From the NCBI GenBank assembly GCA_026419775.2, contig JAOPGA020000133.1, forward strand, positions 1 to 37,279: a DNA stretch of 37,279 nucleotides. The letters are read 5' to 3'. Shown in pieces: positions 9,093 to 18,244 of the stretch (position 1 is its first letter; every line of letters starts with the position of its first letter). The position numbers and the translations under genes are program-made. The notes beneath the pieces are model-generated. The model saw nothing but the letters and a program-made list of their open reading frames with translations. It made no database searches and was not told the origin of the DNA. Source of the stretch: Acrasis kona (taxonomy: Eukaryota > Heterolobosea > Eutetramitea > Acrasida > Acrasidae).

Positions 9093-10340
9093 TTAAGAAG
9101 TTATTGATTTTTGGATAGATATAACTTTTTGTCTATTTGTTTTTTCGTTCATTGAAGCAATCTCCAACTTCCTCTCCCAATTTGTTACCTCCTTTCTAAC
9201 TACGTCAAGCTCGGCTTTTAGTTTTACATAGTCCAATATTTCAGGGACCTTCACTTTTTCGTGCTGCTGTATAAGATTTGTGTTCTTTCTTCCCTCCTTA
9301 TCTTTGTCCTTTAATACCTTCTCTATTTCGCTTTTGAGAGTATCCAAACTATTTTCTCTTGCATCGATCTGCTTCTTTAACCATATGGTGTGCGAGGTAA
9401 GTTTGTTTAATTTGTCCATAAGAGCAGTTAAAATTTGCAATGTCTTTCCAGTTGTTAATTTTAGTCTAATCAGTTCGTCGTTCCTCTCGTCAATTTTTAC
9501 AGTCATCTGATCGTTTTCAATTTTTAATTGATCGAAATCAATTTTGCTCAACACATCACCCATTTCTTCTCTTTGTTCTAGTTGCTGCTTAGCTTTTTTT
9601 ACTTGAGACTTATAAGTGGAAATCTTGAGCCGCAATTTGTCAAGCAGAGCATCTCTCTGCTTTAGCTTGTCGTCAAAGTACTTTAAAACCTTTTCGGCTA
9701 CCAACTTGCCATTCCTTGGATTTAGAGCACCCGTCTCTGGATTTGAAACATCTCTGTCAAATTCAAAGTGCTCTTTTCCTACCTCTTCAATTTCTTGGTC
9801 TGCTTCCTGGACCTGTGCTCTCATATTTTCAATTTCCTGGTCGAATTCTCTATTTTCTGTTTGTATGGCGGAGCGAATTGCTTCCATCTCCTTTGACACC
9901 ATCTCTATTTTATTATCAAGTGATAGGTGATACTGTGGAGTATTTCCTCTTCGCTTCTTTGTCTTTTTCTTTATGTACACTTGGCCGCTCGCTCCATCAG
10001 AGTTATCAGAATTATTATCGTCATCAGCTTGATGTTCACCTTGGCTTCCATATCCTCTAGAAATTGCTGAACCTGTACTTTGATTGTGTTTAAGAAAGTT
10101 CTCGGCAACAATAATCTCCTCCGATATAAACTCATTCTCTTTCAATAATCGATGTAGAACCTCTTCTAGTTGATCGTAAGATAGCTCATTATCAGCAGTT
10201 CTTAAATCTGGATATCCGCTACTGAAATGCATCAAATACTTGTTGGGCGGTTCAACTTGGTTGACAAATACATTAACCTTGTTTGTTGGAGTATTATGTA
10301 AAAATCTACTGAACAGACCAAAAATACTTGCACAGTACAT
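9093..10340 (-). CDS. CFAP263: Ciliary coiled-coil protein CFAP263 (CCDC113) (415 aa)
   Basis: Almost wholly alpha-helical coiled coil. Three segments match human CCDC113 in order: LDNKIEMVSKEME (human LTADQKLELVQKEV), DFDQLKIENDQMTVKIDERN followed by DELIRLKLTTGKTLQ (human DFQQLKIENAQFLETIEARN), and the C-terminal LDYVKLKAELDVVRKEVTNW-ERKLEIA block (human YVREKILNADLEKSIRMWERKVEIA). The protein acts in cilia/flagella and centriolar satellites with CFAP73/CCDC96-type partners, so the organism can presumably build a flagellum. A KKKTKKRR basic patch follows an Asp/Ser-rich low-complexity stretch (about 105-120). ATG 10340 is used; M37 (10232) is an alternative nearer the conserved part. No intron. 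Confidence 0.85.
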   Translation of the reverse strand: MYCASIFGLFSRFLHNTPTNKVNVFVNQVEPPNKYLMHFSSGYPDLRTADNELSYDQLEEVLHRLLKENEFISEEIIVAENFLKHNQSTGSAISRGYGSQGEHQADDDNNSDNSDGASGQVYIKKKTKKRRGNTPQYHLSLDNKIEMVSKEMEAIRSAIQTENREFDQEIENMRAQVQEADQEIEEVGKEHFEFDRDVSNPETGALNPRNGKLVAEKVLKYFDDKLKQRDALLDKLRLKISTYKSQVKKAKQQLEQREEMGDVLSKIDFDQLKIENDQMTVKIDERNDELIRLKLTTGKTLQILTALMDKLNKLTSHTIWLKKQIDARENSLDTLKSEIEKVLKDKDKEGRKNTNLIQQHEKVKVPEILDYVKLKAELDVVRKEVTNWERKLEIASMNEKTNRQKVISIQKSITS

Positions 10341-10351
10341 TTTTACATGAA
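10341..10351. promoter_or_regulatory. 11-base gap between divergent start codons
   Basis: The ATG of CFAP263 (minus, 10340) and that of the small coiled-coil gene (plus, 10352) are only 11 bases apart. Either transcription is driven from overlapping bidirectional signals lying inside the other gene's 5' end, or one of the true starts is further in (M37 for CFAP263). Confidence 0.5.
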
Positions 10352-10750
10352 ATGATAGACAGCTCCGATGGTGATGAAATAGTGAGGACGAGAGAGAATT
10401 TCCTTCGATCTGAACTAATCAAAAGAACGTCTGCAATTAACCAAGTACAATCTCTGCTGTTAAAGTCCAAAGCTGAAATCGACGACCTGATGAGTCAGAT
10501 TGCAGTCATGGAAGAGGTTTTAAAAGATAGGAAGGAGGAACAAGTGTCTACCGAAGACGTTGATAGGTTAGAAGAAATCTCGGATGAGATTCAAATATCT
10601 GAAGCTAGGTTAGATAATTTAAATGAGAGGCTTGAGGAGATGTTTACAAATCATAATTTGAAAAATGACATTCTACTCAGAAATAAGGACAAGTACGCGG
10701 AATTCGATAGAGACCTCAAAACATTGCTATCTGGTGAAGTTACATATTGA
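10352..10750 (+). CDS. Small coiled-coil protein (132 aa), divergent partner of CFAP263
   Basis: ATG 10352 opens MIDSSDGDEIVRTRENFL; the frame continues upstream only to a TTG. Residues 15-130 are rich in Glu/Lys/Leu with heptad spacing (LIKRTSAINQVQSLLLKSKA, RLEEISDEIQISEARLDNLN), predicting one long coiled coil. I do not recognise the family. It shares a start region with a ciliary gene; in compact genomes such pairs are often coexpressed, so a flagellar role is a reasonable guess but only that. Confidence 0.65.
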   Translation: MIDSSDGDEIVRTRENFLRSELIKRTSAINQVQSLLLKSKAEIDDLMSQIAVMEEVLKDRKEEQVSTEDVDRLEEISDEIQISEARLDNLNERLEEMFTNHNLKNDILLRNKDKYAEFDRDLKTLLSGEVTY

Positions 10751-11316
10751 TGAAGTCACCAACTTTCATGCTTAAATGATATTTGATGGGTTTAATAAAT
10801 TTAAACTTTTATTAATGAGCCATGTTCTAGACTTCAAAGTTTGTTGATAAGTTGAGTGCTCGTCAACGTATCTGTTATTAAGTATATTGAATCACCACTA
10901 TGTATGAATCATTTGTGATGTACATCATCACCGACTATAAGCCCTCTCCAATATTAAGAGTGTTAATGTCATGTATAGTTGACTCCCTTTACAATCTTTT
11001 TATAAATTTTTAAGTTCGCACGTGTACAATGCGATTTATTTCAACAATGTCAGTATGAATCATTTATTGTTATTCGAAGTGAACGTCTTCATGTTGTATT
11101 AATATCATCTTTTTTGGAGTCTAGGTGGACGAGAAGCTGAAGAATTATGTCGAACAAAAAACAGATACATTGATGCAATCTTGTTAGGAATGTATGTAAT
11201 CATCACTCTGACGAATGCTCTCGGAATCGGACTCCTGACTTGATTTGGTATGATGTTCAAGCCTTTTTTGTCGGGAGGCGTCGATTCAAATACTTCAACC
11301 AGAACTTGACAACAAA
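10751..11316. other. Intergenic, with possible short exon-like stretch
   Basis: About 565 bases. One plus-strand stretch (about 11107-11240) reads as a hydrophobic tail (SLGGREAEELCRTK... ...ALGIGLLT) ended by TGA, preceded by a TATTAATAT...TCTAG that could be a branch site and acceptor. No matching upstream exon could be placed. Otherwise AT-rich with no recognised feature. Confidence 0.25.
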
Positions 11317-12234
11317 ATGAACAACATTCACTTCAATAACGTTGGCGATATGAATGGATCCAAAGTGTTCTCAGATAACAAGATTAACACCAATGCAGGC
11401 CCTGATGGCCCATCTATCCATGAAACAGAAGAAGACAAGAAACGTAAACATTTTCATTTCTTGATTGTAGTGGCACTAGAAGAGGAGATAGAAGTTTTTG
11501 AAGAAGCTGGCAAGGGGCACTTCACTTTTCAGGACGGATTGTTTCTTTATAATTACAACTACTATCCATTCGATCTTGAAAGCAAGACTAAATCTACTTT
11601 GAATGGCCTTATAGGCTATACAGGAAAAGCTGGACATCACGACGCACGAACATTGATTAGAAAGGCATTGGATGAATTCAAGGTTGATTTGATAGTCAGC
11701 ATTGGAATATCAGGAGGTTTGAAGGATGTCAATATCGGAGATGTGGTCATCGCCACCGAAGTTACTGATTATAATTATAACAAGAAAGTAACTGACGGTC
11801 GTGACCTCTACCAAATAAAAACTTACCCTATTAATGAGAAGATCACAAACAGGATTGATTTCAGAAAAAAGAAGGAGATTGTAGGAAACTTCAAGGCGGA
11901 GAACAAAATTCATCAAGGCAACATTTTGAGTTCGAACGAAGTGATGGGATCTGATAGCTACAAGAAGCAAATAGAAGAGAGCACGGGAACAAGAAAAGCA
12001 TTGGCAGTGGATCAAGAGTCATACGCAGTTGTTCAAGAAGTTGACGTTATGAACGAAACAGTTGGAGCCAAGAGAGTAGAGGTATTCGTAGTAAGAGGAA
12101 TTAGTGATATGAGTGACCTTAAGAAGAACGACATTCACCAACAATCATCGGATGAAAACAGGAAACGTGCTATGCATAACGCGACTATTGCATTGTTGTA
12201 CATGTTAGAGAACGAGTTTTGGAAAACTGGTTGA
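11317..12234 (+). CDS. Nucleoside phosphorylase-like (PNP_UDP_1) protein with amyloid-motif-like N-terminus (305 aa)
   Basis: Residues 47-300 have the phosphorylase/nucleosidase fold signals: FLIVVALEEEIEVFEEAGK as first strand and loop, GYTGKAGHHDARTLIRKALD, then LIVSIGISGGLKDVNIGDVV, the conserved glycine-rich strand and GDVV(I/V)A segment, and late VRGISDMSD. These enzymes split nucleosides using phosphate or water; this version resembles the stand-alone domains seen as effectors in fungal NLR-like and bacterial defence proteins. The first 25 residues are Asn/Gly-rich; FNNVGDMN (6-13) fits the RHIM/PP-type amyloid pattern hydrophobic-x-N/Q-hydrophobic-G-x-x-N. No signal peptide. ATG 11317 is the only sensible start. 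Substrate unknown. Confidence 0.75.
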   Translation: MNNIHFNNVGDMNGSKVFSDNKINTNAGPDGPSIHETEEDKKRKHFHFLIVVALEEEIEVFEEAGKGHFTFQDGLFLYNYNYYPFDLESKTKSTLNGLIGYTGKAGHHDARTLIRKALDEFKVDLIVSIGISGGLKDVNIGDVVIATEVTDYNYNKKVTDGRDLYQIKTYPINEKITNRIDFRKKKEIVGNFKAENKIHQGNILSSNEVMGSDSYKKQIEESTGTRKALAVDQESYAVVQEVDVMNETVGAKRVEVFVVRGISDMSDLKKNDIHQQSSDENRKRAMHNATIALLYMLENEFWKTG

Positions 12235-12334
12235 GTTATTTCTTTTAATAAAATATTCGATTTTTTTCATCACTTATTTGGACCTAGTGAACTGATTAAG
12301 AATGAGTTATTACAATTATTGTCACACTGTCTAG

Positions 12335-12913
12335 ATGAGTGTCCATTTAGAAGAAGAAAAGAAGAAATTGATAGCAATGGTCAGGGATGAGAACAATAAT
12401 CTATGTATTCGATCACATATATGTAGCGCCCATCATACCAAAGAGCAACCACTTGTTTAAGCAGGATCAACAATACAACCCTGCTCACCCCTAAAACTCC
12501 ATCCTTCATTGTGAGTCCACAAAAATTTACTCCAAGATCACCAGCAAATCGATCAATTCAAGTTACAGTTGCTGAAAAGCAGACGCCAAATAATAAAGTG
12601 AACTCAGCCATTTCATATGTTCACCACAAGTCGAGAGAGAAGCACATGTTTCTTTTACCAAGCCATCCAAAGTACAAATACAAGTACAGAACATGCAAAA
12701 ATCCATTGACTGGAAATATAGCACATTCAATGTGTCTTTGGAGATTGAATTGTCAGGAGATCTTACTCAAGATGGTGCTGATATGTAACTATGTGCGTGT
12801 TCAAGATGATGACACAAATATGAATTTTAAGTCATCAACTGTATGAGGGGTTCGCTGTGGCCATACCTGTAATTGAAGAAGAGGATGGAATAGATATTAT
12901 TTACACAGTGTGA
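12335..12913 (+). pseudogene. Spliced gene, structure only partly resolved (gene or young pseudogene)
   Basis: Coding-like sequence covers this gap. The last part is convincing: from about 12597 a frame containing CSPQVEREAHVSFTKPSKVQ and STFNVSLEIELSGDLTQ runs to 12784, then a 47-nt intron (12785-12831, GTAACT...TTTTAAG), then HQLYEGFAVAIPVIEEEDG to TGA at 12911-12913. Upstream, frame +1 reads TPSFIVSPQKFTPRSPANRS and leads into the last part only across a one-base offset near 12590-12600 that no 35-50 nt intron I tried explains. An ATG at 12335 begins MSVHLEEEKKKLIAMVRDEN. This could be a gene with a sequencing indel, one with an unusual intron, or a young pseudogene. The beta-rich product is not recognised. 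Confidence 0.45.
12785..12831 (+). other. Intron (47 nt) in the partly resolved gene
   Basis: Donor GTAACT, acceptor TTTTAAG. It joins GADI to HQLYEG and carries the frame to a stop 79 bases beyond the intron. Length and signals match the other introns here. Confidence 0.6.
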
Positions 12914-12951
12914 ATAAATAAAACCAATTTGTAAAACACATTTATGGACTT

Positions 12952-13035
12952 TCTTAATTTCTCAACTTGCTTAACCTGCTTAATGATTCTTAACGTGCTT
13001 AAGCGTTCAACTTTTTCAACCCGCTCAACCGTTGA
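12952..13035 (+). promoter_or_regulatory. Array of (C/T)T(C/T)AAC motifs upstream of serpin
   Basis: Within 33-116 bases upstream of the serpin ATG, (c/t)t(c/t)aac-type hexamers recur about every 9-10 bases (ctcaac, cttaac, cttaat, cttaac, cttaag, ttcaac, ttcaac, ctcaac). Several are followed by a G within two bases, resembling Myb recognition (AACNG). Regulatory function is inference; degenerate simple repetition is the alternative. Confidence 0.35.
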
Positions 13036-13067
13036 AGCAACCCTAATAATAAAACAAACAACACAGG

Positions 13068-14195
13068 ATGTCACAACAACAATTCTCTCAAGCCATCTTT
13101 TCAAAGATTATTTCAAACAATCCGAATGAAAACGTAGTCATCTCGCCCTACAGCATATTCATTGCCCTCTTGATGACTGCAGCAGGGGCCAAGTCCGACA
13201 CACTACAAGAAATGCTGTCGGCACTTTGTGTTCAAGATCAGAACAAGCAAAATGCAGATGTGCAAATCGTTTTTGATAAGATCGCCTCAACAAAATCAGT
13301 AATATCTGCAAATGCCATATTCGCCTCCAAAGACATTAACCTTTTGGAAGAGTACAAGAAGGTGGTCAAAGAACAATTCAAGTCCCAAATCGAGCAAAAG
13401 GATTACTACTTCTCAGACCAAACCAAAAGTACAAATGAGGTAAACGAGTGGGTCAAGGACAAAACACAAGGCCTCATTAAAAAAATTGTTGGTAGCATCG
13501 ACCCTGCAACGGCACTGATTTTGGTTAACGCCATTTACTTCAAGGCCACTTGGGAAAAACAATTCGACAAGTCCAGGACGTCACCAAGAGATTTTAGATT
13601 AATTGATAATTCTGAAAAAATAAATGTTGAAATGATGTCCAAACCCAAAGCGAAAGTTTTGTATGGTGAAAATGATAACACCAAGTGGGTGAGGTTACCT
13701 TATGTTCGGGGTGAATTAAATTCTATCTTCGTTTTGCCTAAATCCGATGATGTCTCCGCTTCTTCTTTACAACAAACATGTGAATTTGTCTTGGCTTGTG
13801 TTGGTGAAGAAAACACGTCTTCTAAATTGAGGACAAGCAATGTAGAGTTGACCACATTACAAATTCCACGCCATAAAGTGGAATATGAACAGGACCTGGT
13901 GTCCACCTTGAAGCAGCTCGGAATGAACAAGGCATTCGGATCTGCAGATTTCTCTGGTATTGGTGAAGGTCCACTCGCAATTTCTAAAATTATTCACAAA
14001 GCAGTTGTGATGGTTGATGAACATGGAACTGAAGCAGCGGCAGCGACAGCAGTGGTTATGACCAGAAGTTTAGTTATGGGAGGATCAGTACATAACTTTA
14101 TTTGTGATCGTCCATTTTTGCACATTATCGAGCATTCCGAGACAGGAACAGTTCTGTTCATAGCTAAGGTGATGAAGCCAGACAGTAAAGAATAA
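13068..14195 (+). CDS. Intracellular serpin, clade-B-like reactive loop (375 aa)
   Basis: Full-length serpin without signal peptide or intron, the usual size of intracellular serpins. Seen in order: ENVVISPYSI near residue 21, LVNAIYFKATWEKQF (152-166, the NAxYFKxxW motif), LPKSDD loop, IPRHKVEYEQDL, then the reactive loop. The hinge G320-T-E-A-A-A-A-T327 is the consensus for inhibitory, loop-inserting serpins. Counting from P15 = G320 puts P1-P1' at S334-L335, after VVMTR. FICDRPFLHIIEH and the LFIAKV strand follow. Small P2-P1 residues and the spacing to RPF resemble SCCA-type (SERPINB) inhibitors of cysteine or chymotrypsin-like proteases. Target unknown. Serpins are sporadic in protists, so a transferred gene is possible. 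Confidence 0.92.
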   Translation: MSQQQFSQAIFSKIISNNPNENVVISPYSIFIALLMTAAGAKSDTLQEMLSALCVQDQNKQNADVQIVFDKIASTKSVISANAIFASKDINLLEEYKKVVKEQFKSQIEQKDYYFSDQTKSTNEVNEWVKDKTQGLIKKIVGSIDPATALILVNAIYFKATWEKQFDKSRTSPRDFRLIDNSEKINVEMMSKPKAKVLYGENDNTKWVRLPYVRGELNSIFVLPKSDDVSASSLQQTCEFVLACVGEENTSSKLRTSNVELTTLQIPRHKVEYEQDLVSTLKQLGMNKAFGSADFSGIGEGPLAISKIIHKAVVMVDEHGTEAAAATAVVMTRSLVMGGSVHNFICDRPFLHIIEHSETGTVLFIAKVMKPDSKE

Positions 14196-14680
14196 TAAAC
14201 ATTAGTATTTAATAACGATATGTTGTTTGGGAACATGATATATTTGAATTTTAGAAGCCGCAATGGAAACACAAATCTGAGGTAGTGCTTGACTGCTGCA
14301 TCTAGTGAATACAAGCATAAGTAAAACAAAGCCAATCCTTTGATCTAAATTAGAAGAATTTTGAGAACTTGGTTTCTAGAAATTAGAATACTTTATTGTC
14401 AGAGTACTGAATTGAGTACCTAAAATCATGTTAGTTTCTCTCTATCAGGCGTCGTTGACCAGGAAGATCTTACGCTATTTTGGATATCAGATCAACAAGA
14501 TGTGCCAACGCCAACAGAATTGTATCTTTGTAGCGTCGGCCAACTCAAGTTGAAGAGTAGATCCGCGAACTCCGCTCGTTAACTCCTGTCTTTAAAGACA
14601 ATCACCCTAGCAAAAATTGTTTACAAGATGACTACTATAAAAGGGTTTTCTCCAATCATACAACACAAGTACAAGTAAAA
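14196..14680. other. Intergenic before the ependymin-like gene
   Basis: About 485 bases. A short coding-like run (14458-14583, plus strand, containing DLTLFWISDQQDVPTPTELY) ends in TAA and may be a gene remnant. The end of the interval holds a TATA box (14636-14643). Nothing else recognised. Confidence 0.3.
14636..14643 (+). promoter_or_regulatory. TATA box (TATAAAAG)
   Basis: A perfect TATAAAAG ends 38 bases before the ATG of the secreted ependymin-like gene. With initiation 25-30 bases downstream this leaves a leader of about 10 nt, typical of compact protist genes. Confidence 0.55.
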
Positions 14681-15223
14681 ATGAAACTCATCATACTTAC
14701 TCTTGCTCTAGCTACTATCGCCCTCGCCCAAGATCCTTTAAGACCCTCTGTATTCTCTCCTAGCATGTCTGCAGATGCTTATAAGCAAGGTAGCACCGTT
14801 GTGAACCAAAAGTATTACTTAGATCAAGAACACAAAAAGCTTCGCATTGAAACCTACACCGGTGATGCTCTACAGATCCAAATTAACAACTCTGAGGAAA
14901 ATGCAAGTTATTTGGTCACATATAGGGGTCAAGGAATTGAATGTCGTAAAGGACCTTTCCAAAAGGAACCCTACTTTGACGAAGCTACCTTCTCAGGCTT
15001 GACTTTTAACAGCTCAGTTTTCCTTGAGAATAAATTGGTGAACAGTTGGAATTTGGAGGTACCTAGACTTGGTAAAATTGTTTTAGATGTCGACATGACA
15101 AACAACGTCCCTGTTCGATTCGGACCTGCAACTTCACCAGTTACCTTCAGAAACGTACTACTACATAGTCCAAATAAGGTCTTATTCGAACTAAGTGAGC
15201 AAGTAAAGGCCTTCTGTCAGTGA
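14681..15223 (+). CDS. Secreted ependymin-like protein (180 aa)
   Basis: Signal peptide MKLIILTLALATIALAQ, then a 160-residue mature protein. Alternating polar/hydrophobic strands (QKYYLDQEHKKLRIETYTGD, NASYLVTYRGQGIECRKGPF, SWNLEVPRLGKIVLDVDMTN, VPVRFGPATS) and the order YDQE-like strand, single Cys-Lys-Gly-Pro-Phe, then a Val-Pro-Val strand recall ependymin-related proteins (LolA-like beta fold binding lipids). Only two cysteines are visible in the mature chain. Two Asn-x-Ser/Thr sites suggest glycosylation. Assignment to the fold is moderate, function unknown. TATA box at 14636. Confidence 0.7.
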   Translation: MKLIILTLALATIALAQDPLRPSVFSPSMSADAYKQGSTVVNQKYYLDQEHKKLRIETYTGDALQIQINNSEENASYLVTYRGQGIECRKGPFQKEPYFDEATFSGLTFNSSVFLENKLVNSWNLEVPRLGKIVLDVDMTNNVPVRFGPATSPVTFRNVLLHSPNKVLFELSEQVKAFCQ

Positions 15224-15503
15224 GATTGTTTTTAATAAATCAACAGTTTTACTCTTTAAAGCGTTAACATATAGAACGTTTAAAAATTCGAACACCTCTT
15301 GAGCTCTAATCTACGCTAGGCAGTATGTGCTCTTACATGATCTATTGCCATAACAAAGGAATGACCTGGAAATCCACGTCAGAGAAATAAGTTGTACAAT
15401 CATGTCTGTATACCATCCAGAATTTTGTGCAGTACCAAAGATTGAAAAAGAATCACGTTGGATGGAGACCACAACAAAGTTTTTATTCATAATACACTTA
15501 TAC
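15224..15503. other. Intergenic between convergent genes
   Basis: About 280 bases between the ends of two convergent genes; only 3' processing signals (AATAAA-like at both edges) are seen. Confidence 0.4.
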
Positions 15504-17963
15504 TTACTTCTCCACCAAAATTAAATTCTTGGTTGGATTCTCAACACTCAATCTTTCCATCAATAATTCAGCTGGTTTATTATTAAAACCCAATGGACCA
15601 CCATAATTTATAATATTTTTACAAAGAGAAACAACACCAACAAAATCAAGTTCGTGTAACTTTACACACAACTCATCATGTATTTCACACCATTTTAATA
15701 ATTCTTCACTACTCTCATCTTTCGTACACAAAACTTCATAAATGTTGAGCGCATCTTCCTTTCCCTTTACGGACACATAATCTAACCACCTGCATGTAAA
15801 CATTGTCTTGACGGCCTCATACGTAACATCTCCTATACAAAACACGGTTCCAAATCTCTTGTTGACGCCTTCAAGCCGACTTGCTAAATTGACTCCATCA
15901 CCAAGACACTATGTGAAATGAAAAATCATTTTTAATGTATTTTTACATACTGTGTAATTAATTCTTGCCGGCGATCCTACATTTCCGATCAAACAATCCG
16001 AAGTGTGCTAATGTATGTTTAGTATTCTAAAAGTAAGTTGTTGACGCACCACTCCAATTCGTATTCCCAACGTCTTCAAAACCACATGTGAGGCCTCTTG
16101 GTTCATGTATTTTATCCTCTTCATCATCTCAAGTCCTGCTTCGATGCCTCTCACTTCGTGTCCTTCAACCTCCATCGGAGCATTCCAAAAAGCCCTATTT
16201 TTGAAAAGTTAAAAATATTTTTGTAAAGTATTATTACATGACACAATCCCCGATAAACTTATCGACCGTCCCACCAGAGGCCATGACTGCTTGTGACATT
16301 TCAGTGAAGAATAAGCTCATTAATTTGACCAATTGTAAGCTGTTCAAGACTTCAGAGATACCAGTAAAGTTTGCAATGTCAAGGAACATGATGGTTAATC
16401 GACGAGGCTGGACTCCTAATTGGACACCTGCATTCCTACTTAACATTTCTCTCACAACGTCACCAGGAACGTATTTTTCAAAGTTCCGCAGGCCCATCCT
16501 CATCTGTGACATACTGTCGGCCATGTCCCTAAACTCCTTTAATGTGAAAAGCTGTTCAAGCATCCTTGAGGTGTGTTTACTGTCGAAGGATCCCTTCGCG
16601 ATTAATCTCATGTCGTCAGAAACTTTTTGTATGGGCCTGGTTATGCATAATCCAAATAGTATGGAAATGAAGACTGTGAGGATGACCGTAAAGATGCTAC
16701 ATAGACCAGATACTAGGGTCATAATGTTGACGTAATTGAGTAGTTGCTGATGAAAGACGACGGTTGCGATTATCCAATGAACTCCAAGTCCATCATCAAA
16801 GATCACAATGTTGATGTTTCGATCTTGTCGGTCTGATTAAGGTTAGTAACATGTTCGTGTGAATACATACTGGAGTCAAGATAATGAATTTCAGAAGCGA
16901 CTACATTATTGTAACCTCCGAACCTGCCTAAAATGGCTTGGGCGGCATCTCTCACCACTGCAGTGGAATGAGAAGTTGCAAGAATTCTTTTCGTCCCATC
17001 TTCACTCTGTACCTCTCCTATAGAAGTCGCCACTATTAATCCATTCTCGTCAATGATGAAAATCTCAGTAGGCGTCGTCTCGGTGTTCTTGCTTAAAAAT
17101 GTAGACATTCTCGTCAGGTCATATGTGATTCCAATCGAACCAATGATTGGTTTGGATGGATTGCTCTTATCCAAAAGTGGTGCTGATAATGTAACCGCCA
17201 GAGCATTGACCGTTTGTCCACCAAATAATGTAAGGTAAACATCCGTCCATCCCATCTTATTGGTTTCTTTGGAGCGCATGTACCAGGGTCTTGCTGTTGA
17301 ATTGTATGTGGTGCGGGAGATGAGCGATGTGTTCGTCATGGTTACATTATCAAAGTAATAATTGTAACACTCGGCAGCTCTTGGGCATATGGTGTAGGCA
17401 TCATTTACCATGACCGACTGAAAAACTCCTTCGTCGTTACCCCAGAATGTACTTCCGTAAGATGGCTGCGAGTGCGCAATGCCATAAAAATATCTTCTTG
17501 CTTCAAGTGGTTCATTGGACATGTTTGACACAATGTTGTTATTTTGAAATGTCTCTGACCAATTAATATAGTCTATTGCTTCTTTTAAATTACTTGGTCC
17601 CATTTGCATCAGCGATGTGGTAAATGTTTCTACATTAGCACCAAGATAACCATTTGCAACCGAAGACATTTGTGAAATAACGCTACGTAGGGTAAGGAAG
17701 CCAATTACCCACAAAAGAACTCCTGTGAGAAATATACAGGATGAAAATAAAACGATCATTAATCCTTGTATGCTCCACAAGTATCTTAAAAATCTGAATT
17801 GTGTTTTGTTGTTGAACCCAGAATTGTTTGTAGGGGAGGGTATAGAGTACCGTAAGCGTCCATGTTCATCGGTAATTGGTGTGATGTCAGCGGGAGAGCA
17901 CAAAGCATCTGTAGTATCCGATAAAAAGCTCTCACGTCGAAGGTCCGCTAAATTTGTTAGCAT
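15504..17963 (-). CDS. Receptor-type adenylate cyclase: TM, Cache-type sensor, TM, HAMP, class III cyclase; 5 exons (764 aa)
   Basis: Exons (minus): 17963-16871, 16832-16238, 16194-16050, 16007-15951, 15908-15504; introns of 38, 43, 42 and 42 nt. TM1 is near 66-92. An extracellular sensor (about 95-390, STFW...GVFQSV, STARPWYMRS, IIDENGLIVATS) fits a double Cache domain. TM2 is near 400-428, a HAMP linker (RPIQKVSDDM) near 429-480, then the catalytic domain. Metal-binding aspartates are D516 (MFLDIANFT) and D560 (KFIGDCVMAF); K556 is the adenine-specifying Lys; GVHTSD (610-615) and N637/R641 (GDGVNLASRLEG) complete the site, so it should make cAMP from ATP. Intron 1 carries a TACTAAC branch site. 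A C-terminal tail of about 60 residues is unassigned. Confidence 0.93.
15909..15950 (-). other. Intron 4 (42 nt) of adenylate cyclase
   Basis: GTATGT...CACATAG, phase 0. It joins RINYT to CLGDGVNLASR. Exon 4 upstream of it is only 57 nt. Confidence 0.88.
16008..16049 (-). other. Intron 3 (42 nt) of adenylate cyclase
   Basis: GTGCGT...CATTAG with ATACTAAAC upstream of the acceptor. It joins IGV to HTSDCLIGNVG. Confidence 0.88.
16195..16237 (-). other. Intron 2 (43 nt) of adenylate cyclase
   Basis: GTAATA...AAAATAG. It joins GDCVM to AFWNAP exactly as the class III cyclase consensus requires. Confidence 0.9.
16833..16870 (-). other. Intron 1 (38 nt) of adenylate cyclase
   Basis: Minus-strand GTATGT...AATCAG with an internal TACTAAC, a textbook branch site. 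It joins LDS-N to RQDRNINIVIF, removing a frame break between the sensor halves. Confidence 0.9.
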
Positions 17964-18244
17964 TCTTCATTCGTTGCTCAAATTCATGTGATTACGTTTT
18001 TAGTCCGCGTACACTAAATTACGAAGGGTCCAAAGTACTATTTTTCCAATTTTGCCACTGCTTTACAATCAACTACACAAATGATTACCAGTTTTTCGGC
18101 ATGTACATAAATATTAGGATAACATTGTCAAATGCAGCAATAAGGCCGAGACCTCTTTAAGCCAGTTGCCGAATTGAAAAATATAGATGCCCAAAGTATA
18201 TATACCATGATATAAACAATAAAATATTCAAACACATTAAATGT

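Noticed and set aside
16234-17963. Treating the two large cyclase ORFs as separate genes
   Set aside because: A 38-nt intron with GTATGT, TACTAAC and CAG joins them in frame, and three further introns complete the catalytic domain.
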